Origin: CAZNUM01 sp046861615
Lineage (GTDB): Bacteria; Fidelibacterota; Marinisomatia; Marinisomatales; TCS55
Assembly (NCBI GenBank): GCA_046861615.1
Contig: JBHHUS010000041.1
Span: forward strand, 1-16,429
Length of the DNA: 16,429 bases
Direction: 5' to 3'
Shown here: piece after piece, positions 7,576-15,483 of the stretch
Layout: each line of letters starts with the position of its first letter
Position numbering within the stretch: the stretch's first letter is position 1
Notes under the pieces: model-generated
Told to the model about the DNA's origin: nothing
Databases searched by the model: none
The model's input: only the letters and a program-made list of their open reading frames with translations
Program-made: the position numbers and the translations under genes

Positions 7576-8631
7576 ATGGAGATATACGATTTATTGAGTT
7601 TCATGGAAGAAAAAAATGCTTCTGATTTGCATTTAAGTCCCTATTCTGCTCCCATTGTCCGGATTGATGGTGAAATACGACGGATGAAATTGAATTCCCT
7701 CCAGCCGGAGGATGTGCATATTCTGGTCTATGATATTATGCGGGACGAACAGCGGAAAATATACGAAGAAGAACTGGAGATTGATTTCTCCTGTGAATTT
7801 CCGGGGGTAGGGCGTTTCCGGGTTAACGTATTTAAAGGTTATTACGGGGACACGGCAGTCTTCCGGCGAATTTCTGAACGTCTTTTTTCCATTGAGGAAT
7901 TGGGTCTGCCGTCCATTTTTAAGGAACTGGTTCTACGGGATAAGGGTCTGATTCTGGTTACCGGCCCGACCGGAAGCGGCAAATCCACCAGCCTGAGCAC
8001 CCTGGTTGACTATATTAACAGCAACCGCAGGAAACACATCATTACCGTTGAGGATCCGGTGGAGTTTGTTCACACCAGTAAAAAATCATTAGTTAACCAC
8101 CGGGAAGTGGGTACCAATACCCATTCTTATGCGGCTGCTCTGCGCAGCGCCCTGCGGGAAGATCCTGACGTAATTGTAGTGGGTGAGATGCGGGATCTGG
8201 AAACAACTTCACTGGCGATTACAGCCGCCGAAACCGGTCATTTAGTATTCGGAACGCTCCACACCATCAATTCCACAAAAACACTCGATCGAATTATTGA
8301 CCAGTTTCCTCCCGGCCAGCAGAATCAGATCAGGACTATGATCAGTGAATCCATCATTGGGGTTCTGTCCCAGGTGTTGTTACCCAAGCAGGGCGGGGGT
8401 CGGGTGGCCGCTTTTGAAGTCCTGATCGGAACACCAGCAGTGGCAAATCTAATCCGGGAGAATAAAACTTACCAACTACCTTCCGTTTTACAAACCAATT
8501 CCAAGGTAGGGATGACTACAATGGAACAATCACTCCTGAGGCTGTTGAAAGAGGATCTGATTACCCACAAAGATGCCATTGAAGCGGTTGCTAATCCGGA
8601 AGAATTCGCAAAACAAATTCCAACTGATTGA
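7576..8631 (+). CDS. pilT: Type IV pilus retraction ATPase PilT
   Basis: 351 aa. It begins with the PilT pattern DLLSFMEEKNASDLHLSPYS and is close to the usual PilT length. Walker A is GPTGSGKS (130-137, K136). The Asp box is TVEDPVEF (157-164). Walker B carries GEMRD with E204 at the same number as in well-studied PilT proteins. The His box is AAETGHLVFGTLHT (H222, H229). The C-terminal part has GGGRVAAFEVLIGTPAVANLI, typical of PilT. PilT hexamers power pilus depolymerisation at the PilC platform. The gene lies 18 bp after the secretin, and its stop is 8 bp before the likely start of the second retraction ATPase. Confidence 0.95.
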   Translation: MEIYDLLSFMEEKNASDLHLSPYSAPIVRIDGEIRRMKLNSLQPEDVHILVYDIMRDEQRKIYEEELEIDFSCEFPGVGRFRVNVFKGYYGDTAVFRRISERLFSIEELGLPSIFKELVLRDKGLILVTGPTGSGKSTSLSTLVDYINSNRRKHIITVEDPVEFVHTSKKSLVNHREVGTNTHSYAAALRSALREDPDVIVVGEMRDLETTSLAITAAETGHLVFGTLHTINSTKTLDRIIDQFPPGQQNQIRTMISESIIGVLSQVLLPKQGGGRVAAFEVLIGTPAVANLIRENKTYQLPSVLQTNSKVGMTTMEQSLLRLLKEDLITHKDAIEAVANPEEFAKQIPTD

Positions 8632-8639
8632 TTAGAACA

Positions 8640-9740
8640 ATGTACCAGATAGAAGATTTATTAAAGGTTATGATCGAATCGGAAGCTTCTGATTTATTTG
8701 TTTCCCTGGGAACATTCCCAATGTTGATGATCAATGGAAAGAATTATCCCATTGAGAAAGAAAAAATCACCCCTGAAATTCTCAACGAGTTGAAACAGGG
8801 AATGTTGACCAAAGAGCAGATGGAGAAATTTGAACGTAACCTGGAATTGGATTACAATTACAGTTTACCGGGGGTGGGGCGGTTCAGGATTAATTTTTTC
8901 CGTCAACGGAATTCGGATTCTTTCGTGATTCGCAGAATCACTTCGGAGATATTATCCCTTGATCAGCTGAATCTACCGCCGATTTTAGGGGAGCTGGTGT
9001 TAAAAAAACAGGGTCTGATTCTGGTGGTTGGTTCCACCGGGTCAGGGAAAACTACTACCCTGGCAGCTATGATTGATCATCGTAATAGTCGTCTGGCAGG
9101 CCATATTTTGACGCTGGAAGATCCGATTGAATTTCTGCACCAGCACAAGAAAAGTCTTGTAAATCAGCGTGAAATCGGGGTGGATTCCAGCTCCTATGAA
9201 CATGCTTTAAAGAGCGCTTTGAGGGAGGCACCCTCTTTATTATTAATCGGGGAGGTCCGGGATCAATCCACCATGTCGGCGGCCTTGAATTTTGCTGAAA
9301 CCGGTCACCTGGTCCTCAGTACGCTCCACGCCACCAATGCCTCCCAATGCATCGAAAGGGTCATGAGCTTTTTTGACCGGGCTCAGGCGGAAATGGCCCG
9401 GGCTCAGCTCAGTTCGAATCTTCAGGCCGTTATTGCCCAACGACTGGTACCGACATTGGATGGGAATCGGGTGGCAGCCATGGAGCTGTTGTTAACTACT
9501 GCCCGGGTACGGGATCTGATCGGCAAAGGCGATATTGAATTGTTACGACATACCATCGAAGAATCTACCACGGATGGAATGCAACTATTTGATCAGGCCT
9601 TATTAAAATTGTTCCAGGAAGGGCGCATTTCCGAAGATACGGCCATTCGCTATGCTGATCGCCCCACCGATTTAAAACTACAAATCCGTTCCCAGGAGAA
9701 ACATACTACAACCCAGGTAATTGAATTATCAGAGGATTAA
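8640..9740 (+). CDS. pilU: PilU-like retraction ATPase
   Basis: 366 aa from ATG at 8640. A TTG at 8628 would overlap the pilT stop, but the PilU pattern starts at the ATG (YQIEDLLKVMIESEASDLFVS). The Walker A region VVGSTGSGKTTTLAAMIDHRN (129-149; K137) and the FLHQHKKSLVNQREIGVDSSS stretch (165-185) are PilU-type rather than PilT-type. The Asp box is TLEDPIEF, Walker B has GEVRD (E205), and the His box is FAETGHLVLSTLHATN. One oddity is APSLLLIGE, where the common form is APD. PilU usually needs PilT and helps retraction under load. It follows pilT directly, an arrangement seen in twitching bacteria. Confidence 0.9.
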   Translation: MYQIEDLLKVMIESEASDLFVSLGTFPMLMINGKNYPIEKEKITPEILNELKQGMLTKEQMEKFERNLELDYNYSLPGVGRFRINFFRQRNSDSFVIRRITSEILSLDQLNLPPILGELVLKKQGLILVVGSTGSGKTTTLAAMIDHRNSRLAGHILTLEDPIEFLHQHKKSLVNQREIGVDSSSYEHALKSALREAPSLLLIGEVRDQSTMSAALNFAETGHLVLSTLHATNASQCIERVMSFFDRAQAEMARAQLSSNLQAVIAQRLVPTLDGNRVAAMELLLTTARVRDLIGKGDIELLRHTIEESTTDGMQLFDQALLKLFQEGRISEDTAIRYADRPTDLKLQIRSQEKHTTTQVIELSED

Positions 9741-9752
9741 AGGTAGCAAAAC

Positions 9753-10121
9753 ATGGCTCAAAAACGCATTTTAATAGTTGATGACGAACCCTTCTTCGTT
9801 GAACCGATAAGGATGGCACTGGAACGCTCCGGATTTGAGGTACTGACAGCTGAAGATGGTATGACCGGTATTGATCTGGCCCGGGAAGCTACCCCCGATC
9901 TGATCATCCTGGATTTAATGTTACCGGGAGTTAACGGATTTCAGGTTTGCCGTCTGTTGAAATTCGATAATCAGTATTCTCACATTCCCATCATTATTCT
10001 TTCCGCCAAAGATACGGAAAAAGATAAGGATATCGGCCAACAGTGTGGTTCCGATCTGTACATGACAAAACCGGTCAAAATGGATGAATTGATCAACCAT
10101 ATCAATACTTTAACCTCCTGA
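9753..10121 (+). CDS. Stand-alone receiver-domain response regulator
   Basis: 122 aa, a single receiver domain without output domain. The acidic pocket is D10-D11-E12, phosphoacceptor D54 lies in LIILDLMLPG, S84 in IIILSAKD, and K106-P107 in MTKPV. All are intact, so it should accept phosphate. It lies 12 bp after pilU and 10 bp before the prepilin peptidase gene, inside the pilus operon. By analogy with CheY-like PilG/PilH proteins it may control motor activity, but sequence alone cannot say so. No histidine kinase is encoded in the window. Confidence 0.9.
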   Translation: MAQKRILIVDDEPFFVEPIRMALERSGFEVLTAEDGMTGIDLAREATPDLIILDLMLPGVNGFQVCRLLKFDNQYSHIPIIILSAKDTEKDKDIGQQCGSDLYMTKPVKMDELINHINTLTS

Positions 10122-10131
10122 TGAGACAGAT

Positions 10132-10893
10132 GTGATTACCGCTTACCTAATTGTATTTGGTTTAATGGTGGGGAGCTTTCTTAACGTCTGTATTTACCGC
10201 CTGCCCCGGGGTGAATCGCTGGTGCGACCCCGTTCTCACTGTCCTCACTGTAACCGTTCGATAAAAGTCTGGGAAAATATTCCCCTGCTAAGCTATTTAT
10301 TGCTGGGGGGGCGTTGTTCTTCCTGTAAAAAGCCGATCTCGATCCGTTACCCCCTGGTGGAAGCATTGACAGGAATAATTTTCTTTCTGACTTACTGGCG
10401 GTTTGGTCTGACGCTGGATTTCATTTTCTACCTCGCTTTTCTGTGCTTATTAGTAGTCATCACCTTCATCGATATTGATTACCAGGTAATTCCTAACGGC
10501 CTGCTGCTGATTGGGTTGATTCCGGGCGTTTATTCCCTGGTCAAGGAGGGGAGTTCTAACCTGGAATTGTACCTGTTTGGTGCTGTTGGACTGGGAGTCC
10601 TGTTTTTTATCATCCGGGTGGTGGGTAAAATGATTTTCAGGAAGGAGAGCCTGGGGATGGGGGACGTAAAATACGCGGCTTTAATTGGCCTGGTCATTGG
10701 TTGGAAATTTGGTTTACTGGCTACGGCACTGGCCTTTTTTTCGGCCTCCGTCATTTTACTGAGCATGATGATAATCAGTCAGGTTTCTTTCGGGCAACGG
10801 ATTCCATTTGGGCCCTTTTTAAGTCTGGGAACCTTGCTGGCAACGATCTGGGGTGCTGAAATAATTCACTGGTATTTGAAACTAGTCCTGTAG
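10132..10893 (+). CDS. pilD: Prepilin leader peptidase / N-methyltransferase (PilD)
   Basis: 253 aa from GTG at 10132, with a polytopic membrane profile of about seven to eight segments. The N-terminal methyltransferase region has GSFLNVCIYRLPRGESLV and the tetracysteine zinc pair CPHC (37-40) and CSSC (62-65), then KKPISIRYPLVEALTG. The aspartyl protease part has FIDIDYQVIPN (D114/D116) and GMGDVK (D178), the two catalytic Asp regions of family A24. It cleaves prepilins after Gly and methylates the new N-terminus; the two prepilins at the end of the window are its likely substrates. It lies 10 bp after the receiver gene and 11 bp before pilB. Confidence 0.95.
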   Translation: MITAYLIVFGLMVGSFLNVCIYRLPRGESLVRPRSHCPHCNRSIKVWENIPLLSYLLLGGRCSSCKKPISIRYPLVEALTGIIFFLTYWRFGLTLDFIFYLAFLCLLVVITFIDIDYQVIPNGLLLIGLIPGVYSLVKEGSSNLELYLFGAVGLGVLFFIIRVVGKMIFRKESLGMGDVKYAALIGLVIGWKFGLLATALAFFSASVILLSMMIISQVSFGQRIPFGPFLSLGTLLATIWGAEIIHWYLKLVL

Positions 10894-10897
10894 GAGG
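10892..10897 (+). promoter_or_regulatory. Shine-Dalgarno AGGAGG for the pilB GTG start
   Basis: A perfect AGGAGG begins inside the pilD stop codon region and lies 7 nt before GTG at 10905. It fixes a non-ATG start for PilB and shows that this organism uses anti-Shine-Dalgarno pairing, even though most other genes of the run have weak sites. Confidence 0.85.
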
Positions 10898-10904
10898 AAC
10901 CAGA

Positions 10905-12572
10905 GTGGCTACTGTTAAAAAAAGATTAGGAGAGATTCTGGTTGACGCCGGAAGTATTACCGAGGATCAACTAAATGCAGCCCTGGAGTATAAATCGGAT
11001 CATGGTGTTTATCTGGGGAAGGCAATCATTGAACTGGGATTTCTGACCGAAAAACAACTGCTTAAAAGTCTGGGGGGGCAACTGGATATGCCTTTTGTGG
11101 ATCTGTCGAATTATAAGATTCAGGAAGAAGTACTCCGGTATGTGGATGAGAAATTGGCCCGGGAGCATATAGTTATGCCTTTATTTGCCATCGACAATAT
11201 ACTGACTGTCGCTTCGGCTGATCCGATGGATATCAGCGTAATAGATGAATTATCTCAAAATTACGAAGGTGGTGAAATCAATCTGGTGCTGGCCACGGAG
11301 AAAGAAATTGAACAGGCAATTGACCTGTATTACAGTGCTTCCCGGTATCTGGCCGAGGCAGAATCGGGAGACGGTGATCAGGCATCCCGGGTCGTCTCCA
11401 AAGAGATTGCGGATGACACTGAAACGGTGGAAGCAGTGGATATGCTATTAAACGAAGCTGTTAGAATCGGGGCCAGTGATATCCATGTTGAGCCGCGGGT
11501 AGATGATGTGCGAATCCGCTTCCGGCTGGACGGGGTACTCCAGCAATATTACACTGTACCAAAAGAAAATATGGCCGCCCTCATTTCCAGGGTAAAGGTA
11601 TTATCGGATATGGATATCGCTGAATCCAGAGTCCCCCAGGACGGGAGATTCAGTTACAGGACCAAAGACAGTGAGATTGATTTACGGGCTTCTTCCTTTC
11701 CCACGCCCAATGGAGAAAAAATTGTTTTACGTTTATTGGACCCTACTAAGGGGAAAATTGACCTGGATAAACTGGGTTTTCTTTCGAAGATGTTGAAACA
11801 ATGGAAAAAACTGATTAAGACACCTAATGGGATTATTCTGGTGACCGGGCCTACGGGAAGTGGTAAAACAACCACCCTGTATGCGACCTTGAATATTGTA
11901 AATTCGGTGGAAGTCAATATCATGACGGTGGAAGACCCGATTGAATACCAGCTCGATAATATTAATCAGAGTCAGGTAAATGCCAAGGCAGGCATGACCT
12001 TTTCGATTGCGCTGCAGGCCATGTTACGCCAGGATCCGGATATTATTCTGGTAGGTGAAATGCGGGATATTGAGACGATTGATCTGGCAATCCGGGCTGC
12101 CTTGACCGGTCACCTGGTCTTCAGCACCTTGCATACCAACGATTCAGCTTCTTCCTTCACCCGGCTGCTGGATATGGGTGTGGATACGTTTCTGGTCAGT
12201 TCCTCCATCCGGGGAATTCTTTCTCAGCGCCTGGTCAGGCTGTTATGTGACCGTTGTAAAACGCCTCTTGAACCGGATGAAGCCACCCTGAAGACGCTGG
12301 AAATTGAAAGTCCGGAGACAGTAAAAAATAAATTGTTTCAACCGGTTGGTTGTGTACATTGCAAGAATTCAGGTTACCAGGGTCGGGTCGGAATCTATGA
12401 ATTACTGGTTCCGGACGATGAAATTGTTGCCCTGGTCAATAAACATGCCACCTCCACTGAAATTGAAGAAGTCGCGGTGCGAAAAGGCATGGTAACAATG
12501 CATGAATCGGCACAAGTGCTGGTGAAGGAAGGGCGTACCTCTATCAGTGAAATGATCCGGGTGACGATTTAA
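10905..12572 (+). CDS. pilB: Type IV pilus assembly ATPase PilB/MshE
   Basis: 555 aa. The N-terminal MshEN domain (about 5-145) opens KKRLGEILVDAGSITEDQL and repeats the pattern at 36-59. The ATPase core has Walker A GPTGSGKT (315-322, K321), Asp box TVEDPIEY (341-348), Walker B GEMRD (384-388, E385) and His box TGHLVFSTLHTND. C-terminal Cys pairs CDRC (448-451) and CVHC (483-486) form the zinc site typical of PilB/GspE, followed by GRVGIYELL. It powers pilus polymerisation with PilC. The start is GTG, supported by an AGGAGG 7 nt upstream. It lies 11 bp after pilD and 6 bp before the sigma-54 activator gene. The MshEN domain makes cyclic-di-GMP control plausible. Confidence 0.95.
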   Translation: MATVKKRLGEILVDAGSITEDQLNAALEYKSDHGVYLGKAIIELGFLTEKQLLKSLGGQLDMPFVDLSNYKIQEEVLRYVDEKLAREHIVMPLFAIDNILTVASADPMDISVIDELSQNYEGGEINLVLATEKEIEQAIDLYYSASRYLAEAESGDGDQASRVVSKEIADDTETVEAVDMLLNEAVRIGASDIHVEPRVDDVRIRFRLDGVLQQYYTVPKENMAALISRVKVLSDMDIAESRVPQDGRFSYRTKDSEIDLRASSFPTPNGEKIVLRLLDPTKGKIDLDKLGFLSKMLKQWKKLIKTPNGIILVTGPTGSGKTTTLYATLNIVNSVEVNIMTVEDPIEYQLDNINQSQVNAKAGMTFSIALQAMLRQDPDIILVGEMRDIETIDLAIRAALTGHLVFSTLHTNDSASSFTRLLDMGVDTFLVSSSIRGILSQRLVRLLCDRCKTPLEPDEATLKTLEIESPETVKNKLFQPVGCVHCKNSGYQGRVGIYELLVPDDEIVALVNKHATSTEIEEVAVRKGMVTMHESAQVLVKEGRTSISEMIRVTI

Positions 12573-12578
12573 ACTGCG

Positions 12579-13943
12579 ATGGGATTTTTAATTGGTTGTC
12601 CTGCTCCTGATTCCAAAGCAGACGTAACAACATTCCGTGAACTAATCAAAATATTGAAGCGGGAATCCTGGAAAATCACCAAGACCCACGATTGGATTTC
12701 CGCCCTAAGTTTTGCCGCCGTTCATGAATACGATGCCATCTGGATGGATTGGATCCTGGTACAAAAAGATTATTCTACTTTCTACAACAAACTGGGCCGA
12801 ATGCACCCAACGCTACCCCTGATTATTGTCTCCCACAGTTCTGAAATCGACGCCCAACTATGTGAACAAAATCGAATCCTGTTCGCTGTTTTGCACAAAG
12901 ATCAATTTGCAGCGAAAGTTCCGGCGTTACTTCATCGCTTACAACTTTACCAAACCCTGAAAGCAGAAATCCCACCCAAATTAAAAGGGACTTTGAGTCC
13001 CACCGGTTTAGGCGCGTTTATTGGTAATTCGAAGGAAATGCTGGAACTGTATCAGCAGATCACCCGGGTTGCGGCTGCTGATTTTACGGTGTTGATTAAG
13101 GGGAAAAGCGGTAGCGGGAAGGAAGTGGTGGCCCGCACACTGCATGAATTAAGTCCCCGGGCTAAGAAACGTTTTGTCGGGATCAACTGCGCCGCTATTC
13201 CTGAAAATTTGCTGGAGAGTGAATTATTCGGATATGAAAAAGGCGCCTTTACTGATGCCCAGCAGGCAAAACCGGGAAAATTTGAATTAGCCCATGGCGG
13301 AACCCTGTTTCTTGATGAAATTGGGGATATGCCCCTTCCTTTACAAGCGAAATTGCTGCGGGTGCTGGACGATCATCAGGTGGAACGTCTGGGAGGGACG
13401 AAGGCTAAAAAAATTGATGTACGCCTGGTCTCTGCCACCAATCAGGACCTGAAAGCCAAAATTGAAACAGGTAAATTCAGGGCTGACTTATTTTACCGTT
13501 TAAATGTGATCCCCCTGCTACTGAAACCGATTACGAAACGGGGTGATGATATTTTGATTTTAGTACTCCAGCTCCTGGGGAAATTGATTCGGAATAATTC
13601 CGTTACCTTGGAGACTATTTCCTGGGATTTTATCCGGAAAATTCAATCCTTGCCCATCAAGGGGAATGTAAGGGAATTGGAAAATATTCTCACCAGGTCC
13701 CTGTTCCAGATCTCCGATGCTTCACTGGATGAAAAAGATTTAAAAGTGGACCTTCCCACAACTCAGACGGATCAGCCCCCGGCTGAAATTTTACCGCTCT
13801 GGAAAGTGGAAAAAAACGTTATTGAACAAACACTGGGGGACTTGGATTGGAATCTTTCGCAAGTCGCCAAACAATTGGAAATATCAAGGACGGCCCTGTA
13901 CCGGAAAATGAAAAAGTATGACTTGAGCCGAGAAGATAATTAG
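12579..13943 (+). CDS. Sigma-54-dependent enhancer-binding protein, PilR/NtrC-like, degenerate receiver
   Basis: 454 aa. Residues 1 to about 125 resemble a receiver fold by size and by D57 in AIWMDWIL, but the N-terminal acidic pair is missing (CPAPDSKAD instead) and no Lys-Pro is found at the end. The AAA+ domain (about 144-375) has Walker A GKSGSGKE (175-182), the sigma-54 contact loop as GAFTDA (222-227; usual form GAFTGA), Walker B TLFLDEIGD (D246, E247), arginine-finger region GKFRADLFYRLNV, and sensor II GNVRELEN. A Fis-type helix-turn-helix follows at about 425-449. It should activate sigma-54 promoters by ATP-driven remodelling, and the promoter before the pilin genes is the natural target. 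It lies 6 bp after pilB, so it is probably co-transcribed with the assembly machine. No PilS-like kinase is present. Confidence 0.93.
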   Translation: MGFLIGCPAPDSKADVTTFRELIKILKRESWKITKTHDWISALSFAAVHEYDAIWMDWILVQKDYSTFYNKLGRMHPTLPLIIVSHSSEIDAQLCEQNRILFAVLHKDQFAAKVPALLHRLQLYQTLKAEIPPKLKGTLSPTGLGAFIGNSKEMLELYQQITRVAAADFTVLIKGKSGSGKEVVARTLHELSPRAKKRFVGINCAAIPENLLESELFGYEKGAFTDAQQAKPGKFELAHGGTLFLDEIGDMPLPLQAKLLRVLDDHQVERLGGTKAKKIDVRLVSATNQDLKAKIETGKFRADLFYRLNVIPLLLKPITKRGDDILILVLQLLGKLIRNNSVTLETISWDFIRKIQSLPIKGNVRELENILTRSLFQISDASLDEKDLKVDLPTTQTDQPPAEILPLWKVEKNVIEQTLGDLDWNLSQVAKQLEISRTALYRKMKKYDLSREDN

Positions 13944-14063
13944 CCGTGCCTTTATTAAATCGGGATACTTTAATCCCCACTAAAAACTGTTTTGGCAAAT
14001 GTGAAGGTAAAAAGTACATTGAACGATTAATTAACGTTGTTTTAAAACAAAATCAGAGCTTGT
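13944..14063. other. 120 bp gap between the sigma-54 activator and pilC
   Basis: This is the largest gap inside the machine genes. It is AT-rich near pilC. It holds a weak hairpin, GGGAT (13962-13966) and ATCCC (13973-13977) with a 6 nt loop and no T run. It also has a 14 bp perfect palindrome TTGTTTTAAAACAA (14037-14050), and a possible sigma-70-type pair TTGAAC (14019-14024) and TTAAAA (14042-14047) spaced 17 bp. A separate pilC promoter is therefore possible but unproven. No sigma-54 consensus is present. Confidence 0.35.
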
Positions 14064-15275
14064 ATGCCCCTATATGATTGTAAGTTGGTCACTGACCAGG
14101 GTCAGGTGACTGAAAGAGTGATTGAAGCAGAGTCCAAAATCCATGTTTTTGAGCGGGCTGAAGCCCGTAACGAACTGGTTCTCTCGGTAAAAGAGCATAA
14201 GGAATCGTTCAATTTGAACGCCTGGTTGAATAAACGTAAGAAGGTAAAACCGGAGGAACTGGAACATTTCACTTCACAACTTTCGGTCATGTTGAAGGCG
14301 GGTGTTCCCCTGATCGGTTGTCTCCAGGCGTTAACGGAACAGACGGAATCACCAACGATGGAAAAAATTGTCCAGGAACTGGTGGACAAGGTGAACGGCG
14401 GAAGTAGTTTCTCCCAGGCCCTGGCTACTTTTCCCCGGGTATTCGGGACGCTATTCGTCAGTATGGTGGCAGCGGGGGAAACAGCTGGAATCCTGGACGA
14501 ACTGCTGGAGCGGTTGCAAAATTTTATTCGCCATGACATGGAAGTAACCCGTAATATCAAATCCGCCATGCGTTATCCGATCATTGTAATGGTGGCGCTC
14601 TCCCTGGCATTCACCGCTGCAATTACTTTTATTCTGCCAAAATTTACGCCCATGTTCAAATCATATAATATTGACCTGCCGCTGCCAACCAAAATTCTCA
14701 TGGCAGTAAGTGATTTCATGAATAATTACTGGATGGCAGGGCTCATCGGACTGGTAGTTCTGGTCCTTAGCTTACGGTACTACGTAAAAACTCCCATAGG
14801 CGCTTATCAGTTTGACTATTTTAAACTGAAAGTCCCCGTTTTCAAAGAAATTGTCTTAAAATCCACTATCTCCCGGTTTGTCCATATGCTGGAAACTTTA
14901 ACCCGTGGTGGAATTCATGTAATTAAAGCCCTGCAGACTACTTCTAAAACAGTGGGAAATCTGGTTTTTACCAAGGCGATCGAGGATGTCAGCGAAAAAG
15001 TTGCCGAAGGGATAACCCTGGCTGATGCTTTGGCACAGCACAAGTTTTTCCCCAAGATGACCATTAAGATGATTTCCGTCGGTGAACAATCCGGTGCCCT
15101 GGAAGATATGCTGGCCAATATCGCCTACCAATTTGATGCGGAAGTGGATGCCAAAATAAAACGTCTTTCTACGGCCATTGAACCAATGATCACGGTGGTG
15201 ATGGGTCTGTTTGTGGTTGTAATTGCCCTGGGCATTCTCCTGCCCATGTGGAAGATGTATTCTGCTTTCAAATAA
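14064..15275 (+). CDS. pilC: Type IV pilus inner-membrane platform protein PilC (GspF family)
   Basis: 403 aa. A short N-terminal domain (about 1-60) is followed by two GspF repeats. The first opens LEHFTSQLSVMLKAGVPL (66-83) and includes MVAAGETAG (134-142). The second opens ISRFVHMLETLTRGGI (269-284) and includes MISVGEQSGALEDML (336-350). Membrane segments lie at about 172-192, 222-240 and 373-395. PilC sits in the inner membrane at the centre of the platform and transmits ATPase motion to pilin. ATG at 14064 has only a poor ribosome binding site. The 120 bp upstream gap hints at its own promoter. It lies 28 bp before the small membrane-protein gene. Confidence 0.95.
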   Translation: MPLYDCKLVTDQGQVTERVIEAESKIHVFERAEARNELVLSVKEHKESFNLNAWLNKRKKVKPEELEHFTSQLSVMLKAGVPLIGCLQALTEQTESPTMEKIVQELVDKVNGGSSFSQALATFPRVFGTLFVSMVAAGETAGILDELLERLQNFIRHDMEVTRNIKSAMRYPIIVMVALSLAFTAAITFILPKFTPMFKSYNIDLPLPTKILMAVSDFMNNYWMAGLIGLVVLVLSLRYYVKTPIGAYQFDYFKLKVPVFKEIVLKSTISRFVHMLETLTRGGIHVIKALQTTSKTVGNLVFTKAIEDVSEKVAEGITLADALAQHKFFPKMTIKMISVGEQSGALEDMLANIAYQFDAEVDAKIKRLSTAIEPMITVVMGLFVVVIALGILLPMWKMYSAFK

Positions 15276-15286
15276 ACCAAAGTGAG

Positions 15287-15294
15287 AAAGGAGG
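15287..15294 (+). promoter_or_regulatory. Shine-Dalgarno AAAGGAGG before the 41-codon gene
   Basis: AAAGGAGG lies 9 nt before ATG at 15304. It is among the best matches to the anti-Shine-Dalgarno sequence in the window, and it is the main reason to accept the short reading frame behind it. Confidence 0.8.
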
Positions 15295-15303
15295 CCCTGA
15301 TTC

Positions 15304-15429
15304 ATGACCACTGAGAAAGGCTGGAAACACTATATTTTCAAAAGGAATTACCCTTCCTGGATTTATTACATCATTTTCACTGCCTATGCGGTGGCGCTGT
15401 TCCTCTGGATATGGAAAAAATATTTTTAA
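15304..15429 (+). CDS. Small single-pass membrane protein, unknown function
   Basis: 41 aa, not recognised as a known family. A basic, aromatic N-terminal part (MTTEKGWKHYIFKRNYPSW) leads into one hydrophobic segment (about 19-37: IYYIIFTAYAVALFLWIW) and a short basic tail KKYF. Support for translation is the AAAGGAGG 9 nt before the ATG, the ATG itself, and the clean membrane-protein composition. It lies 28 bp after pilC on the same strand and before the sigma-54 promoter region, so it is probably co-transcribed with pilC. A role as an accessory to the pilus platform or as a small regulator is only inference. A 77-codon frame on the opposite strand overlaps it but has no supporting signal. 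Chance occurrence of such a frame cannot be fully excluded. Confidence 0.7.
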   Translation: MTTEKGWKHYIFKRNYPSWIYYIIFTAYAVALFLWIWKKYF

Positions 15430-15458
15430 TTCCGGGTTTAGATAATGGCTGGGAGTGT

Positions 15459-15483
15459 ATTGTAATGTTACAATCGATTGTAT
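15459..15483. promoter_or_regulatory. Overlapping palindromes, candidate enhancer site for the sigma-54 activator
   Basis: Three related half-sites lie in a row: ATTGTAA (15459-15465), TTACAAT (15468-15474) and ATTGTAT (15477-15483). The first two form an inverted repeat with 7 bp perfect arms and a 2 bp spacer. The second and third lie within a perfect 14 bp palindrome, TACAATCGATTGTA (15469-15482). They lie about 90-115 bp before the -24 element of the sigma-54 promoter, the usual distance for upstream activator sites bound by Fis-type helix-turn-helix dimers. Which protein binds is inferred, not shown. Confidence 0.6.

Noticed and set aside
8628..8639. TTG start for the PilU-like gene overlapping the pilT stop
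   Set aside because: ATG at 8640 matches the PilU N-terminus; the extension adds only four non-family residues.
13962..13977. Hairpin after the sigma-54 activator gene
   Set aside because: 5 bp stem, 6 nt loop and no T run; too weak to call a terminator.
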